Assembly: GCA_036925085.1 (NCBI GenBank)
Contig: JAUPFP010000009.1
Span: 3,973,733-4,037,732 of the forward strand
DNA: 64,000 nt
Reading direction: 5' to 3'
Source of the DNA: Brachycybe producta
Taxonomy: Eukaryota > Arthropoda > Diplopoda > Playtdesmida > Andrognathidae
In this document: piece after piece, positions 1-9,852 of the stretch
How the letters are laid out: every line of letters begins with the position of its first letter
Numbering within the stretch: position 1 is the stretch's first letter
The notes under the pieces: generated by a model
The model's input: only the letters and a program-made list of their open reading frames with translations
The model's database searches: none
What the model was told of the DNA's origin: nothing
Made by a program: the position numbers and the translations under genes

Positions 1-300
1 CTCCGATCAGTACCACACACTCATCGGCTTAACTCTCTCATCTTGTTCGAGCTACTCGATATCATCTCTCTCTCTACGAATCCAGCTCGGTAAGAACGTC
101 AGCCTCATTTAAATAGCACTCTTAAAGCACTCTGTTCATAGGAGCCTACTGCAATTTTTATTGGGTTTATATCTTTTGGGTTTTGGCAATGCACTTCACA
201 TGCAGCAATTGAACTTTTGTCCCTCTGCCACAGGCCTTTCTGACTGCTTGCAGAGTAACTTTTAAATTTTTTTTCTCTTCAACCGAAAGCAAACGGCACG

Positions 301-1279
301 ATGATTGGAAGCAAATTAGGAATGTTTACGGCGTTGGTTCTTGTCGCCTTCATCTACGTCCTTTCGTTCTCCACCTCCGAAGTGAACTGCATGCGGTCCC
401 GCAGTAACTCCTTATCGGCACCTGCTACAGGAGAAAGTGTCCCTCATCACGACTCGCAACACACTGCGCAAGGTAAATACCATATATAACGATAGTAAAA
501 AGAAAAAAATCCACTCTTCGTGAATTATGCTTAAGAGCCGCGGACAACTTTGTTGCACGACTTCATAGACGCAATGTTAAGCGAAATTTGATGTTTCCAA
601 AAACAGGGTCTCAGATTCTATGGCCCACCTTAAGTGCCTTTAAGTTGAATTTTTAACAATAATTAACGGTGTAATCTCTTCTTGAATGTTGTGACTCGGT
701 ATTAACATCGGTTTATTGAAATATTCAAAGGGGGTTGGTTTTATTTTAAAGAATTTTGAATTATGCAAATTTGCTTGACCCCATGTTAAAAACCATTGAC
801 TTCAAGAAAGTCCATTTTGCTAGCCACCTTTTCGGTTCTTCAGAAACATCTTTCAGCTTTAAGAAAAATTGTGTGTATTCCTTAGTATGTTCTACAGGTA
901 TTTACCTTAATACCTGTAGAACATACTCAGGAATACACTTTGGAACCACAAAATTGACCATGGAATTCTGGGGAGTGTCTATTAGGTTCTTAATTTAAAA
1001 TGCAACCTATGCGATTTCGAATCAACTTAATAAGTAATGAAAATTGAGTAATTTTGTGAGGATTCATTTTCAGAAGAAGAACAATTCGATTTCTCTTGTA
1101 CGCATGATACGATGAGTCAAGAGTGCCACAAACACTGTCATCGTGACGGCTACGAAACTGGATGTGCGATGCTGCCCAAAACCAATCAGTTCCATTCAAA
1201 AACAAAACAATACATCTGCCATTGCACCAGAAAGATGAGAGTGGCTAGGCAAGAGGGAGACAACGCTGAGGCCCAGTAA
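301..1279 (+). CDS. Defensin-like secreted cysteine-rich peptide, copy 1
   Basis: Two coding exons, 301-472 and 1074-1279, joined in phase 1 (donor GTAAAT, acceptor TTTTCAG), give 125 residues. Residues 1-30 form a hydrophobic signal peptide (core ALVLVAFIYVLSF). A Ser/His-rich spacer follows, then a mature domain with cysteines spaced C-x8-C-x3-C-x8-C-x17-C-x-C. The CxxxC plus CxC pairs are the CS-alpha-beta (invertebrate defensin) signature, so a secreted antimicrobial peptide is likely. The same scaffold is used by some arthropod venom peptides, and sequence alone cannot separate these. A 5'UTR intron is likely (donor at 90, acceptor ending 253), and AATAAA lies at 1377-1382. The window starts at about the transcription start, so the promoter is missing. 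Paralogue: 4809-5828. Confidence 0.8.
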
Positions 1280-1651
1280 CGGCGAGCCAAAGAAGCCGCA
1301 GCTCAACATCCGATTGATCCCATTTGAGAATGCGTGTGTGTGTGTACAAAAAGCTCTTCTTAATCTCGTGAGTTACAATAAACTTCCAAATGGCCATTCA
1401 TATTGTTGTCCTTTTTTTCTTTAAATTAATTATATTTATATTACAAATTACTTATGGAAAAATTGCCGCCAAATAATTAAAATCTTCGAAAGAAAGAGTT
1501 TGAAGTTGAGTTTGAAGTTGCTAACATCTCAAATTTGACATTCCAAAAAAACAAACAAATTACGAAGCAAATATTATAGTAATAATATGAGCGTAATTCA
1601 TACTAGGAAAAAATATATTGAAAAAGCGCCATGTTTGTGAACCCCCCTCTA

Positions 1652-1860
1652 ACAGGCAATTAGAAATCGGGACGAACTTCAGTTGGCTCCGCCCTTTTTA
1701 TGACGAACGCAACTTCTAATTGGTTGGTTATGTAGTCTGACGTCACATGCTTCCTCCGCCCTTTTCAACGTCGAACCACACAACAAACCAATTAGAAGTT
1801 GCCGGTCGTCATAAAAAGGGCGGAGCCAACTTCTGTTCATCCCGATTTCTAACTGCCTGT
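1652..1860. mobile_element. Palindromic MITE, family A (ACAGGCA ends)
   Basis: An almost perfect inverted repeat from ACAGGCAATTAG to CTAACTGCCTGT. Each arm contains GGCTCCGCCC, TTATGAC and AATTGGTTKGTT motifs. Same family as 8727-8933, 26196-26320, 26388-26578, 48907-49112 and 56595-56796. It is non-coding; open frames across it are chance products of the palindrome. Confidence 0.8.
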
Positions 1861-2190
1861 GAAAAAGATTTGTCATATAGAGACCGTTGAGTGTGGGTTG
1901 TTCTATTTCTGAAAAAGAGGAATTGCCACGCATTTCGTCAAAAAAAAAATGAAAACACGTTGATTGGTTGTTTTTTTCTAGAATTCGTTTTCTTTTCTAG
2001 GATGTACCCTGCTCCTCCTGATCAACGATAATCGATTTTCAAAACTGTTTTCAATACTTCAATGAGACGAAATACATATAAGCTATTTTGATTGAAAAAA
2101 ATTCATTTATAAATAAACTTTTTATCGATCGTTTTATTTTGGTTTATTTGCATTGAAAATACATGGGGAATTTATTTAAAAATCAATAAA
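1861..2190. repeat. Dispersed repeat segment (empty counterpart of 7510-8480)
   Basis: The segment running through GACCGTTGAGTGTG, TTCTAGAATTCG and CAAAACTGTTTTCAATACTT recurs at about 7510-8480, where a hAT element interrupts it, and partly in inverted orientation at about 8520-8700. It is probably part of a larger degenerate transposon. No coding potential is visible. Confidence 0.65.
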
Positions 2191-2290
2191 AATGTTTATT
2201 TCTGAAAATTTTTTTAACTAGTATACAAAATAACATGACAAGTCACAAGCAGTGTCATAATTTTATGACTTTCTGTAATGTAATATGGGT

Positions 2291-2876
2291 GGCGCTGATC
2301 AAGCGCCAAATTGAACAAACGCCAAACTGAATAAACGCCAAATGGAACAAACGCCAAACTGAATAAACGCCAAACAGAACAAACGCCAAATGGAACAAAC
2401 GCCAAACTGAATAAAAGCCAAATGGAACAAACGCCAAACTGAATAAAAGCCAAATGGAACAAACGCCAAACTGAACAAGAGCCAAACTGAATAACCGCCA
2501 AAATGTGATAAACACATTGTTAGGTTAGGTTAGGATTGGTTAGGTTTGGTTAGGTTTGGTTTGGTTATTTTAGGTTAGGATTGGTTAGGTTAGGTTAGGA
2601 TGTTCTGTTTGTAAATCTGCACAGTCTGACGTCTATAAAAGCTCACAATATTTGGACCATCAGAATTTACAAAAAACCTGAATAACCGCCAAACTGAATA
2701 AACGCCAAACTGAATAAACGCCAAACTGAATAAGCGCCAAATGGAACAAACGCCAAATGGAACAAACGCCAAACTGAATAAGCGCCAAATGGAAGAAACG
2801 CCAAACTGAATAAAAGTCAAAAATTTGGCGGTTATTCAGTTTGGCGTTTGTTCAATTTGGCGCTTATTCAGTCGCC
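2291..2876. repeat. 16-bp minisatellite with interstitial TTAGG-like tract
   Basis: Tandem variants of AACGCCAAACTGAATA and AACGCCAAATGGAACA fill 2291-2518 and 2676-2876, with arms in opposite orientation at the right end. Between them, 2517-2601 holds degenerate TTAGG repeats (TTAGGTTAGGTTAGG, TTAGGTTTGG). The overlapping Phe/Trp/Val-rich open frames on the minus strand are repeat artefacts. A related short inverted stretch occurs at 62895-62990. Confidence 0.85.
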
Positions 2877-2947
2877 CCGTAATATGACTGCCAGAAAGCA
2901 GCTGGAGAAAGCAGCTGCTGGTAGTAGTTCACACTATGCTGCTAGAG

Positions 2948-3267
2948 CAGTGGCGGATTTACCATTTTGCCGCCCCTAGGCAGCAACTGAAAACACATGG
3001 CCTATACTTTCTTAAAGTAATAAAGTTACTTTTGTATGCTTTTAACAATGGTAATGTCAACTGTTTTGTCGAAAGTGGTCATTCTGGCTCTTGTTACATC
3101 AATTACTCTTGCCAACCAAGTTATATTAGGCAGTTTATTGATTTACAATACTTTTTTTGTATCCAAAACGAATTTCCAAAAAAAAAAAAAAATTTACAAT
3201 TTGCCGCCCCCAAAAATTTTCCGCTCTAGGCAGCTGCCTACTCTGCCTATTGGTAAATCCGCCCCTG
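2948..3267. mobile_element. Non-autonomous hAT-type element with perfect 8-bp TSD
   Basis: The element begins CAGTGGCGGATTTACC and ends GGTAAATCCGCCCCTG. It is flanked on both sides by TGCTAGAG (2940-2947 and 3268-3275), an exact 8-bp target-site duplication, as expected for hAT transposons. The 320-bp interior has no transposase. It sits inside an older palindrome (CACTATGCTG left, CAGCATAGTG right). Confidence 0.85.
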
Positions 3268-3455
3268 TGCTAGAGGACTACCAACCAGCCAGCAGCAACC
3301 AGCAGCTTGTAAACCAGCATAGTGTGACTGCTACCGCAGTTTCAACCGGAACAACATGTTCAATGCAATTGCATTCAAAAGACTGATCAAAATTATTTTT
3401 GTAATTGAGCCATGCCAGATTACCAAATAGGCAGAGTAGGCACAATAATATGGGC

Positions 3456-3742
3456 CCCACGCCTTCTAGGAAAATCGCGACAACGGATCAAAATAATATT
3501 GATTAAGCTTTCCCTAAAATGTTTCCAGAAAATAGAAAAAAAAATGAATCAACTCAAAGAAATGAAAACTTTACATTAAAGACTATAAGGTAAATTGCAG
3601 AAAGTGAATGTTTAAAGTTCTGTTGAGGGGGGGGGGGGGCAATTTTGAAAGCCTAGGGGGCCTCCACAGAGTTTAATCCGGCACTGTAACTGAGGTTTCT
3701 TTATGCTCTTTACAAATAATATTTCATTTGTTAACCATAACC
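3456..3742. repeat. Repeat segment duplicated inside the copy 2 intron
   Basis: About 290 bp running from CACGCCTTCTAGG to TTAACCATAACC recurs with few changes at 5112-5402 within the intron of the second defensin-like gene. It includes a poly-G run and a hAT-like end (AATCCGGCACTG). The matching interval in copy 1's intron is different sequence. Confidence 0.75.
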
Positions 3743-4486
3743 AAAATGACGGTTCATAAAAATAAGGCCCACCAAGAGAGGTGAGGGGAGGGAGAAAATA
3801 ATCCGGGCCCCACAAAAATAATAGAAATCTGGCCCCCACCTCTTGACCATTTCGTAATTTTTTAAAATCAAAACTTTAACTTCTCTCATTTATAAAAGAA
3901 AATAACTGCATAAACTGTACATATTAAATGATATTAAACTGAAAGTGTTACGGCTAGTTTTGTGGGTTGGTTTAGAATGTTTTGATGCCCATTTTGGCGC
4001 CCCCTGGGTATGGCGCCCGAAAAAATGTGTCCCCCCACCCCCGGCCCCCTAGCTACGCCTCTGATAAATGTAGCTCACTATGTACCGCACCATTCAAGTG
4101 TTTTTAAAGTGTAAACGCCATTTGAACTCTTATTATGTCTTTCAGGAGCAAAATTAAAAAATAACTTGAACGTGTTTTAGAATCTAAAAGGGTAGTCGAA
4201 TCACAACAAGGCTATTTTTCATGTAGGTAGGTATCTTGACAACTTTAAGCAGAGGACATTGTTTTTTATTTTTGTCTATAAAGTTTAATTTGAAAAATAT
4301 CAATCGGATAACCTTGAAACAACAGCTAGCGACACTCGTGTCGAACATGAAAAAGGCTGTGCTTGAAACGAAATCCATTAAAACTACAATAAAAGCCGGA
4401 ACTAAGACCAGATGTGCACAAAAACCCCACAAAAAAATTCAAAACAGACAAATCAATCTTTATTAAGTGGATGGGAGAAAATTTGC

Positions 4487-4523
4487 ATATAAGTGGCTGG
4501 AGAACCTCCGATCCGTACCACAC
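4487..4523 (+). promoter_or_regulatory. TATA-like core promoter of defensin-like copy 2
   Basis: ATATAAG at 4487-4493 lies about 25-30 bases before the point (about 4506-4520) where sequence homologous to the window start, CTCCGATC, begins. The homology between the two gene units starts here, so this is the likely core promoter and transcription start. The 5'UTR exon then runs to the GTAAG donor at 4600, and the second 5'UTR exon starts near 4763. Confidence 0.5.
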
Positions 4524-4808
4524 TCATCGGCTTAACTCTCTCCAGCTTGTTCGAGCTACTCGACATCATCTCTCTCTCTCTCTCTACGAATCCAGCTCGG
4601 TAAGAACGTCACCTTATTTAAATAGCACTCTTAAAGCACTCTGTTCATAGGAGCCTACTGCAATTTTTATTGGGTTTATATCTTTTGGGTTTTGGCAATG
4701 CACTTCACATGCAGCAATTGAACTTTTGTCCCTCTGCCACAGGCCTTTCTGACTGCTTGCAGAGTAACTTCTAAATTTTTTTTTCTTCAACCGAAAGCAA
4801 ACGGCACG

Positions 4809-5828
4809 ATGATTGGAAGCAAATTAGGAATGTTTACGGCGTTGGTTCTTGTCGCCTTCGTCTTCGTCCTTTCGTTCTCCACCTCCGAAGTGAACTGCAT
4901 GCGGTCCCGCAGTAACTCCTTATCGGCACCTGCTACAGAAGAAAGTGGCTCTCATCACGACTCGCACCAGACTGCGCAAGGTAAATACCATATATAACGA
5001 TAGTAAAAAGAAAAAAATCCACTCTTCGTGAATTATGCTTAAGAGCCGCGGACAACTTTGTTGCACGACTCCATAGACGCAATGTTAAGCGAAATTTGAT
5101 GTTTCCAAAACCACGCCTTCCACGCCTTCTTAGAAAATCGCAACAACGGATGAAAATAATATTGATTAAGCTTTCCCTAAAATGTTTCCAGAAAATAGAA
5201 AAAAAAAATGAATCAACTCAAAGAAATAAAAACTTTACATTAAAGACTAAGGTAAATTGCAGAAAGTGAATGCTTAAAGTTCTGTTGAGGGGGGGGGGGG
5301 CAATTTCGAAAGGCTAGGGGGCCTCCACAGAGTTTAATCCGGCACTGTAACTGAGGTTTCTTTATGCTCTTTACAAATAATATTTCATTTGTTAACCATA
5401 ACCTTAGTATGTTCTATAAGTAATAAGGTAAATTCATGATGTTTCAAACTGCCGTTTGGTTGCTACAGCAATTAAGGCAATTTTGGAACCACAAAATTGA
5501 CAGTGAAACTCTGAGGAGTGTCTATAGGCTCTTAATTTCAAATGTAACCTATGCGGCGGATTTCGAATCAACTTAATAAGTAATGACTAATGAAAATTGT
5601 GTAATTTTGTTAGGAATGACTTTAGTAGAAGATGAATTCACTTTCGATTGTTCGCATAATACATTGATTAAAGACTGCAGAGAACAGTGTCATATTGACG
5701 GCTATTACTGTTCATGTGCGATACAACACATCGAACGTCATCTCCGACCAAATCCCGGAAGAAAACGTCCAGACACCTGCAGTTGCAACAGAAAGAAGAC
5801 AGCCGAAGACAATGTCGAGGCCCAGTAA
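4809..5828 (+). CDS. Defensin-like secreted cysteine-rich peptide, copy 2 (tandem paralogue)
   Basis: Exons 4809-4980 and 5626-5828 (phase 1) encode 124 residues. The acceptor at 5621-5625 (TTTAG) was chosen because it aligns with that of copy 1; a TTAG 12 bases upstream is also in frame and would add four residues. The signal exon differs from copy 1 at about 7 of 57 residues. The mature domain keeps the CS-alpha-beta spacing (C-x8-C-x3-C-x8-C-x20-C-x-C) but has diverged heavily, and it adds a seventh cysteine two residues before the fourth framework cysteine. It ends in a basic segment (GRKR) and the same EAQ tail. The promoter is inside the window (TATA-like at 4487). AATAAA is at 5944-5949, and a longer (GT)n tract sits in the 3'UTR. 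Confidence 0.8.
5112..5402. repeat. Repeat segment in the defensin copy 2 intron
   Basis: Homologous to 3456-3742. Outside this block the intron of copy 2 follows that of copy 1 (same sequence to GATGTTTCCAAAA, resuming at CCTTAGTATGTTCTA). The segment therefore replaced or inserted into the ancestral intron. Confidence 0.75.
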
Positions 5829-5878
5829 CGGCGAGCCGAAGAAGCCGCAGCTCAACATCCGATTGATCCCATTTGAGA

Positions 5879-5914
<36 letters not shown>

Positions 5915-6028
5915 AAAAAGCTCTTCTTAATCTCTTGAGTTTCAATAAAATTCCAAATGGCCTTTCCTATTTTTGTTCGTTTTTCTCTTTATATTACAAA
6001 TTAGTTATAGAAAAATTGCCGCCAAATA

Positions 6029-6646
6029 CAGGGTCCGGCAAGGAGGTTTGGAATGTTTTAAAATACTGTCACACATAGATTTTTCAACGAAATGCAAATT
6101 TTATTTATTTAATAAACAGCTGAGATATTGCCATTACAGGATACATAGTGAAAAATGAGAAAAAGTAATCAGGTGCGAAAAATGACGTCAGTTAGGTGGT
6201 GTCCGTTTTTGTCCAAGCACTCCTGTAGACGGCGTGTCCAAGCACTCCTGTAGACGGCGTGAGAAGTTGTCCATACTCTTCCTAAGCATTTCACACGGAA
6301 GCCTTCGGATTTCTTGGCTTATTGTTTCAGAAAGTGTCTCAAGAGTACGAGGTTTGTTGATGTACACTTGTAATTTTAGGTAACCCAATAAAAAGTAGTC
6401 ACAAGGTGTCAGATCTGGTGACCTGGGAGGCCACTCCACATCTCCACGCAATGAAATCACGCGTCCAGGGAAAGTTTCTCTACCTATTTTTCGCACCTTG
6501 ATTACTTTTTCTCATTTTTCACTATGTATCATGTAATGGCAATATCTCAGCTGTTTTAATATTTAAATAAATAAAATTTGCATTTCGTTGAAAAATATAT
6601 GTGTGACAATATTTTAAAACATTCCATACCTCCTTGCCGGACCCTG
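6029..6646 (-). mobile_element. Internally deleted Tc1/mariner-type element
   Basis: Long terminal inverted repeats (about 140 bp) start CAGGGTCCGGCAAGGAGG and end with the reverse complement. The element is flanked by TA at 6027-6028 and 6647-6648, the classic Tc1/mariner TSD. The interior keeps only the C-terminal part of a transposase. It sits in the 3' flank of defensin copy 2, where copy 1 has uninterrupted sequence. Confidence 0.85.
6188..6496 (-). pseudogene. C-terminal transposase fragment (mariner/Tc1 DDE type)
   Basis: The minus-strand frame carries WPPRSPDLTPCDYFL followed by GYLK, the motif block around the last catalytic acid of mariner-like DDE transposases. The N-terminal helix-turn-helix and first catalytic residues are absent, so the fragment cannot be active. 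A 25-bp direct duplication (GTCCAAGCACTCCTGTAGAC occurs twice, 6203-6255) lies at its C-terminal end. Confidence 0.8.
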
Positions 6647-6766
6647 TACTTCAAAAGGTTTGAAGTTCCTAACATCTCAAAACATTCCAAAAAAAAAAAA
6701 AAAATTACATAGCTAATGGTATAGTAATAACACGAGCATCCTTCACTACATCACATGAATAACTAA

Positions 6767-7288
6767 GTGGGGTAACCCATCATAAATGATGGAAGCCAGA
6801 TTCACAGGCAATTGTGCCCTGCATTAGAATTTCGTTTCCTCCGCCCTTTTATGACGTCAGACCAAGTAACAAATTAATTAGAAATTGATGACGTTCATAA
6901 AAGGGCTCAGCAAAAGAAATTCTAATGTTGGGCACAATTGCCCCTGATAAACTGTAGTTGAATTTTGCTACTATTATCCCCTCCCCTTTTTATATTTGAA
7001 AGAGAAAACGAGCTTTTCATTTTCTCTGGTGTGCGCATGCGCGTCGTTTGTTCCTTTTTTTTACTTCTTTCATTTCAATTTCAGTCACCCCCTCCCACTT
7101 TTTCTCCCTCCACGTTTCTCTCTCTCCTCCCTCCCCCTTCTACACTTTCCAACCTTTTCCCCCATCTCCAATTTAATATGGTGGGGTTCATGGATGGGGA
7201 GAACGCAACGTAGTGTTGACCTTGAAAAAAGAGGTTCATTTATTTAAATTTATATAAATTCCGATGTGCTTACGTGTTTTGTCCTTGT

Positions 7289-7342
<54 letters not shown>
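6767..7342 (+). mobile_element. Composite repeat: GGGGTAACCC end, MITE B, pyrimidine tract, (TA)n
   Basis: Order: GTGGGGTAACCC terminus, family B palindromic MITE (6804-6947), TTTTGCTACTATTATCCCCTCCCC, the GCATGCGCGTCGTTTG block, a long C/T tract, TTGACCTTGAAAAA and a (TA)n microsatellite. The same order, in reverse, recurs at 27283-27583 (MITE lost) and 56797-57366, and again at 60976-61680. It is a dispersed mobile family of unknown class; small frames in the C/T tract are not genes. Confidence 0.7.
6804..6947. mobile_element. Palindromic MITE, family B
   Basis: ACAGGCAATTGTGCCC inverted against GGGCACAATTGCCCCTG, with CTCCGCCCTTTTATGAC and AATTTCTAATTG cores in the arms. Other copies: 24082-24276, 25435-25626, 25738-25931, 57196-57335, 58723-58918, 61013-61154. 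Confidence 0.75.
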
Positions 7343-7346
<4 letters not shown>

Positions 7347-7509
7347 ATGCAATCCTAGCCTTGCTTCAAAACTTTACTAGGCTTAACTAACGAATCATTT
7401 GTAATCACCTTGTATTTGGTAAAAACAAGACATGCATATTTTTTGACGGTTGTGGACTGCGTCTACTTTGAAGTGTATAGGTGAGGCTCAGCAGTTGTCA
7501 AAAAAAAAA

Positions 7510-8720
7510 GATTTGTCATGGAGACCGTTGAGTGTGAATTGTTCTGTTTCTAAAAAGGGAGGAGCGCAGGAATTGAGAAAAATGAAAACACGCTGATTGG
7601 TTGTTTTTTCTAGAATTCGTTTGATTTTCTAGGATATACCCTCCTCCTTCTGATAAACGATAGTCGATTTTCAAAACTGTTTTCAATACAGTGGCGTAGC
7701 CAGGATTTTTTTTAGGGGTCCAAAATTATTTCTTCAGAATAAATCTAATCATGCACCCACTACAGCATGGGCGCCACACTACACCGCCTAAAGAACTTCC
7801 CATTGTATGCATCACATTTAGCCCTTAAACTTTCGGGGGGGGGGGGGGGGGGTTAATAAGGTTCATGTATGCATCGTATGAAATCAAATTGTGCAACGTC
7901 CGCAATAAGGTGGCATGATGCGACATGCAAAACTGGCTTGTAGAACTTCTATAAGTTCCATGCCAGAAGTCAAGAGGAATTCTTTCTATGTGGCGACGAA
8001 AAGAGCCAGGGGAATAACGCGCTCACGTGAGATTCAGACACCACTCAGGTGTCTTCATTTACCAGCATACTTTGTTGTAAACAACAACATGCGTGAGCGT
8101 TTAAGTTGTCTTCCATAAGTGGCAGAGTTGTGGTGGTGCATGTATGGGCTGTTTCTCAGATGGAATGTTCCACATGGTGGTCTGGGGCGGCATGGCGCTG
8201 TGCGCTGTAGTTGGCGACTAGCTGAAAAGTCGCTTAGTTGAGCATCTATTATGGTGGTGGGACAAAATGAATTCTGAAGGCACAGGTTGAGAGAAAGAAA
8301 AAAAGACCGAGAAAAAATATCAAATATAAACACAGCTCTTTTTGGCATGTATATATAGTCTCGAGAAGGGGGTCCGGACGCCCGGTCCCGCCCTTGGCTA
8401 CGCCACTTTTTCAATACTTTGATGATACGAAATACATATAAGCTATTTTGATTGAAAATACATGGGGCATTGATTTAACAATCAATAAAAAGTTTATTTA
8501 TGATTTTTTTTTAAATTGAAAGAACTCATATTGATATTGTATCATTGAAGTATTGGAAACAGTTTTCAAAATCGATTATCATCGATCAGGAGGAACAGGG
8601 TGTATCCTAGACAAAACAGCCAATCAGTGTGTTTTTCATATTTTCATTAAGACGCTCATATTTCCCATCTCTATAAACTACCCACACGCCTAAAGGTAAA
8701 AATATTGGCTCGCCGCATAT
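7510..8720. repeat. Dispersed repeat with inverted arm, interrupted by a hAT element
   Basis: 7510-7688 and 8409-8480 match 1861-2190. After a spacer, the sequence turns back at about 8520-8700 in inverted orientation (CATTGAAGTATTGGAAACAG, then CGATTATCATCGATCAGGAGG). The hAT element 7689-8408 splits the left arm. Confidence 0.65.
7689..8408. mobile_element. Non-autonomous hAT-type element with perfect 8-bp TSD
   Basis: It starts CAGTGGCGTAGCCAGGA and ends TTGGCTACGCCACTT, with TTTCAATA repeated at 7681-7688 and 8409-8416. The 720-bp interior holds a poly-G run and only chance frames. The related repeat at about 2060-2090 shows the uninterrupted target (GTTTTCAATACTTCAATGAG). Confidence 0.85.
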
Positions 8721-8726
8721 GCATGT

Positions 8727-8933
8727 ACAGACAGTTAGAAATCGGGGAAAACTTCAGTTGGCTCCGCACTTTTTATGACAACCAGCAACTTCTAATTGGT
8801 TTGTTGTGGGGTTCGACGTTGAAAAGGGGCGGAACATGTGACGTCAGACTACTTAACCAACCAATTAGAAGTTGCCAGTCGTCATAACAAGGACGGAGCC
8901 AACTGAAGTTCTCCCCGATTTCTAACTGCCTGT
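8727..8933. mobile_element. Palindromic MITE, family A, with perfect 9-bp TSD
   Basis: ACAGACAGTTAGAAATCGG inverted against CCGATTTCTAACTGCCTGT, flanked by TATGCATGT on both sides (8718-8726 and 8934-8942). A 9-bp duplication is typical of Mutator-like elements. Confidence 0.8.
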
Positions 8934-9536
8934 TATGCATGTCTTGTTGTTTTTTAAAAAATAACCTCTCTTAAGCCTTCGTGTGATTGACGCTTCTCAA
9001 ACTCTCGACGTGCAAAATGTGTTTGTAGAAAGTAGTTAAAAAAATAGTGTAATCAACGGCTAAACACAATGTTGGCCGGATCGTTAGACCCAACATCTTT
9101 ACATAAACGCCAACGACTGGCATAACGTTGGTGCCTTGTTGGCGTGCTACCTGGGTGGATAGAAATGAACTTTTTTACGAGTTCTTATTTTGTCAAAGTT
9201 TAATAATAAAAAAATACTTTTCAAAAAGTTTTGTTTTCTTTATTGTTTCTAAATCTTGTATTCCTGGGTGTGACGTGCATTATTGACTTTTCCGAGTGTA
9301 ATAATAATAACAATTAGATTAGATCTCCAATTAATTTCAATTTCTGGCAATGTCAAACCATTTCCTATGCATTCTTTTTTTTTTCTGAAGTTTTCTGAAT
9401 GCAGCGCAAAATAAAAGAGCATTTATAAATAGGCAGCCATTTTTTCTTTCTTTTTTTGGCATCATGGCAAAATTAGAAACATTGCGCAACATCTGGTCTA
9501 TTTATTTACTCGATCTAGTCTATAATACGGAGCCCT

Positions 9537-9852
9537 GTAAAGGACAGCGAGATTTTTTTTTTAAATCTCGACATTTCGACTTTAATCTCGAAATTTCGAC
9601 TGTTTCCAAAATCTCGACTTTTAATCTCTTATTCGGCCGTGTTAAGTATGCCATGTTGCACGCACCATACTCTTGCAATATGCACCATACCCTTGCAATA
9701 ATTTCATTATTAGAGTATGGTGCGCACAACATGGCATAATTAACATGACCAAATAAGAGATTAAAAGTCGAAATGTCGAGATTAAAGTCGAAATGTCGAG
9801 AATCTGGAAAAAGTGTAAAAAAAAATCTCGCATGTCCTTTACAGGGCTCCGT
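9537..9852. mobile_element. Foldback MITE with near-perfect 8-bp TSD
   Basis: ACGGAGCCCTGTAAAGGACA is inverted against TGTCCTTTACAGGGCTCCGT. The arms continue with AATCTCGACATTTCGAC motifs and a central palindrome around ACCATACTCTTGCAATA. Flanks TCTATAAT and ACTATAAT match at 7 of 8 bases. Confidence 0.75.

Larger units (their letters stand above)
1280..4486. other. Intergenic region between the two defensin-like genes, filled with repeats
   Basis: No gene is supported here. After the copy 1 3'UTR (AATAAA 1377-1382) come a palindromic MITE (1652-1860), a repeat segment (1861-2190), a fragment of the roughly 80-bp repeat also found near 13.1 kb (2214-2290), the 16-bp minisatellite with TTAGG tract (2291-2876), a hAT MITE (2948-3267), a repeat segment duplicated in the copy 2 intron (3456-3742) and G/C-rich transposon ends (about 3600-4070, with motifs such as CTACGCCTCTG typical of hAT termini). 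Confidence 0.75.

Noticed and set aside
2214-2820. Overlapping minus-strand frames rich in FGVCSVWRLFSLAF, resembling a repetitive membrane protein
   Set aside because: They are translations of the 16-bp minisatellite. All three frames stay open because 16 is not a multiple of 3 and the unit lacks stops on that strand.
5614-5828. Upstream acceptor TTAG (5610-5613) for copy 2 exon 2
   Set aside because: In frame, but the aligned acceptor in copy 1 corresponds to 5621-5625, so the downstream site is preferred.
5668-5945. Frames with poly-THTHTH or VCVCVC over the defensin copy 2 exon
   Set aside because: They read the (GT)n tract of the 3'UTR or the antisense of the real exon.
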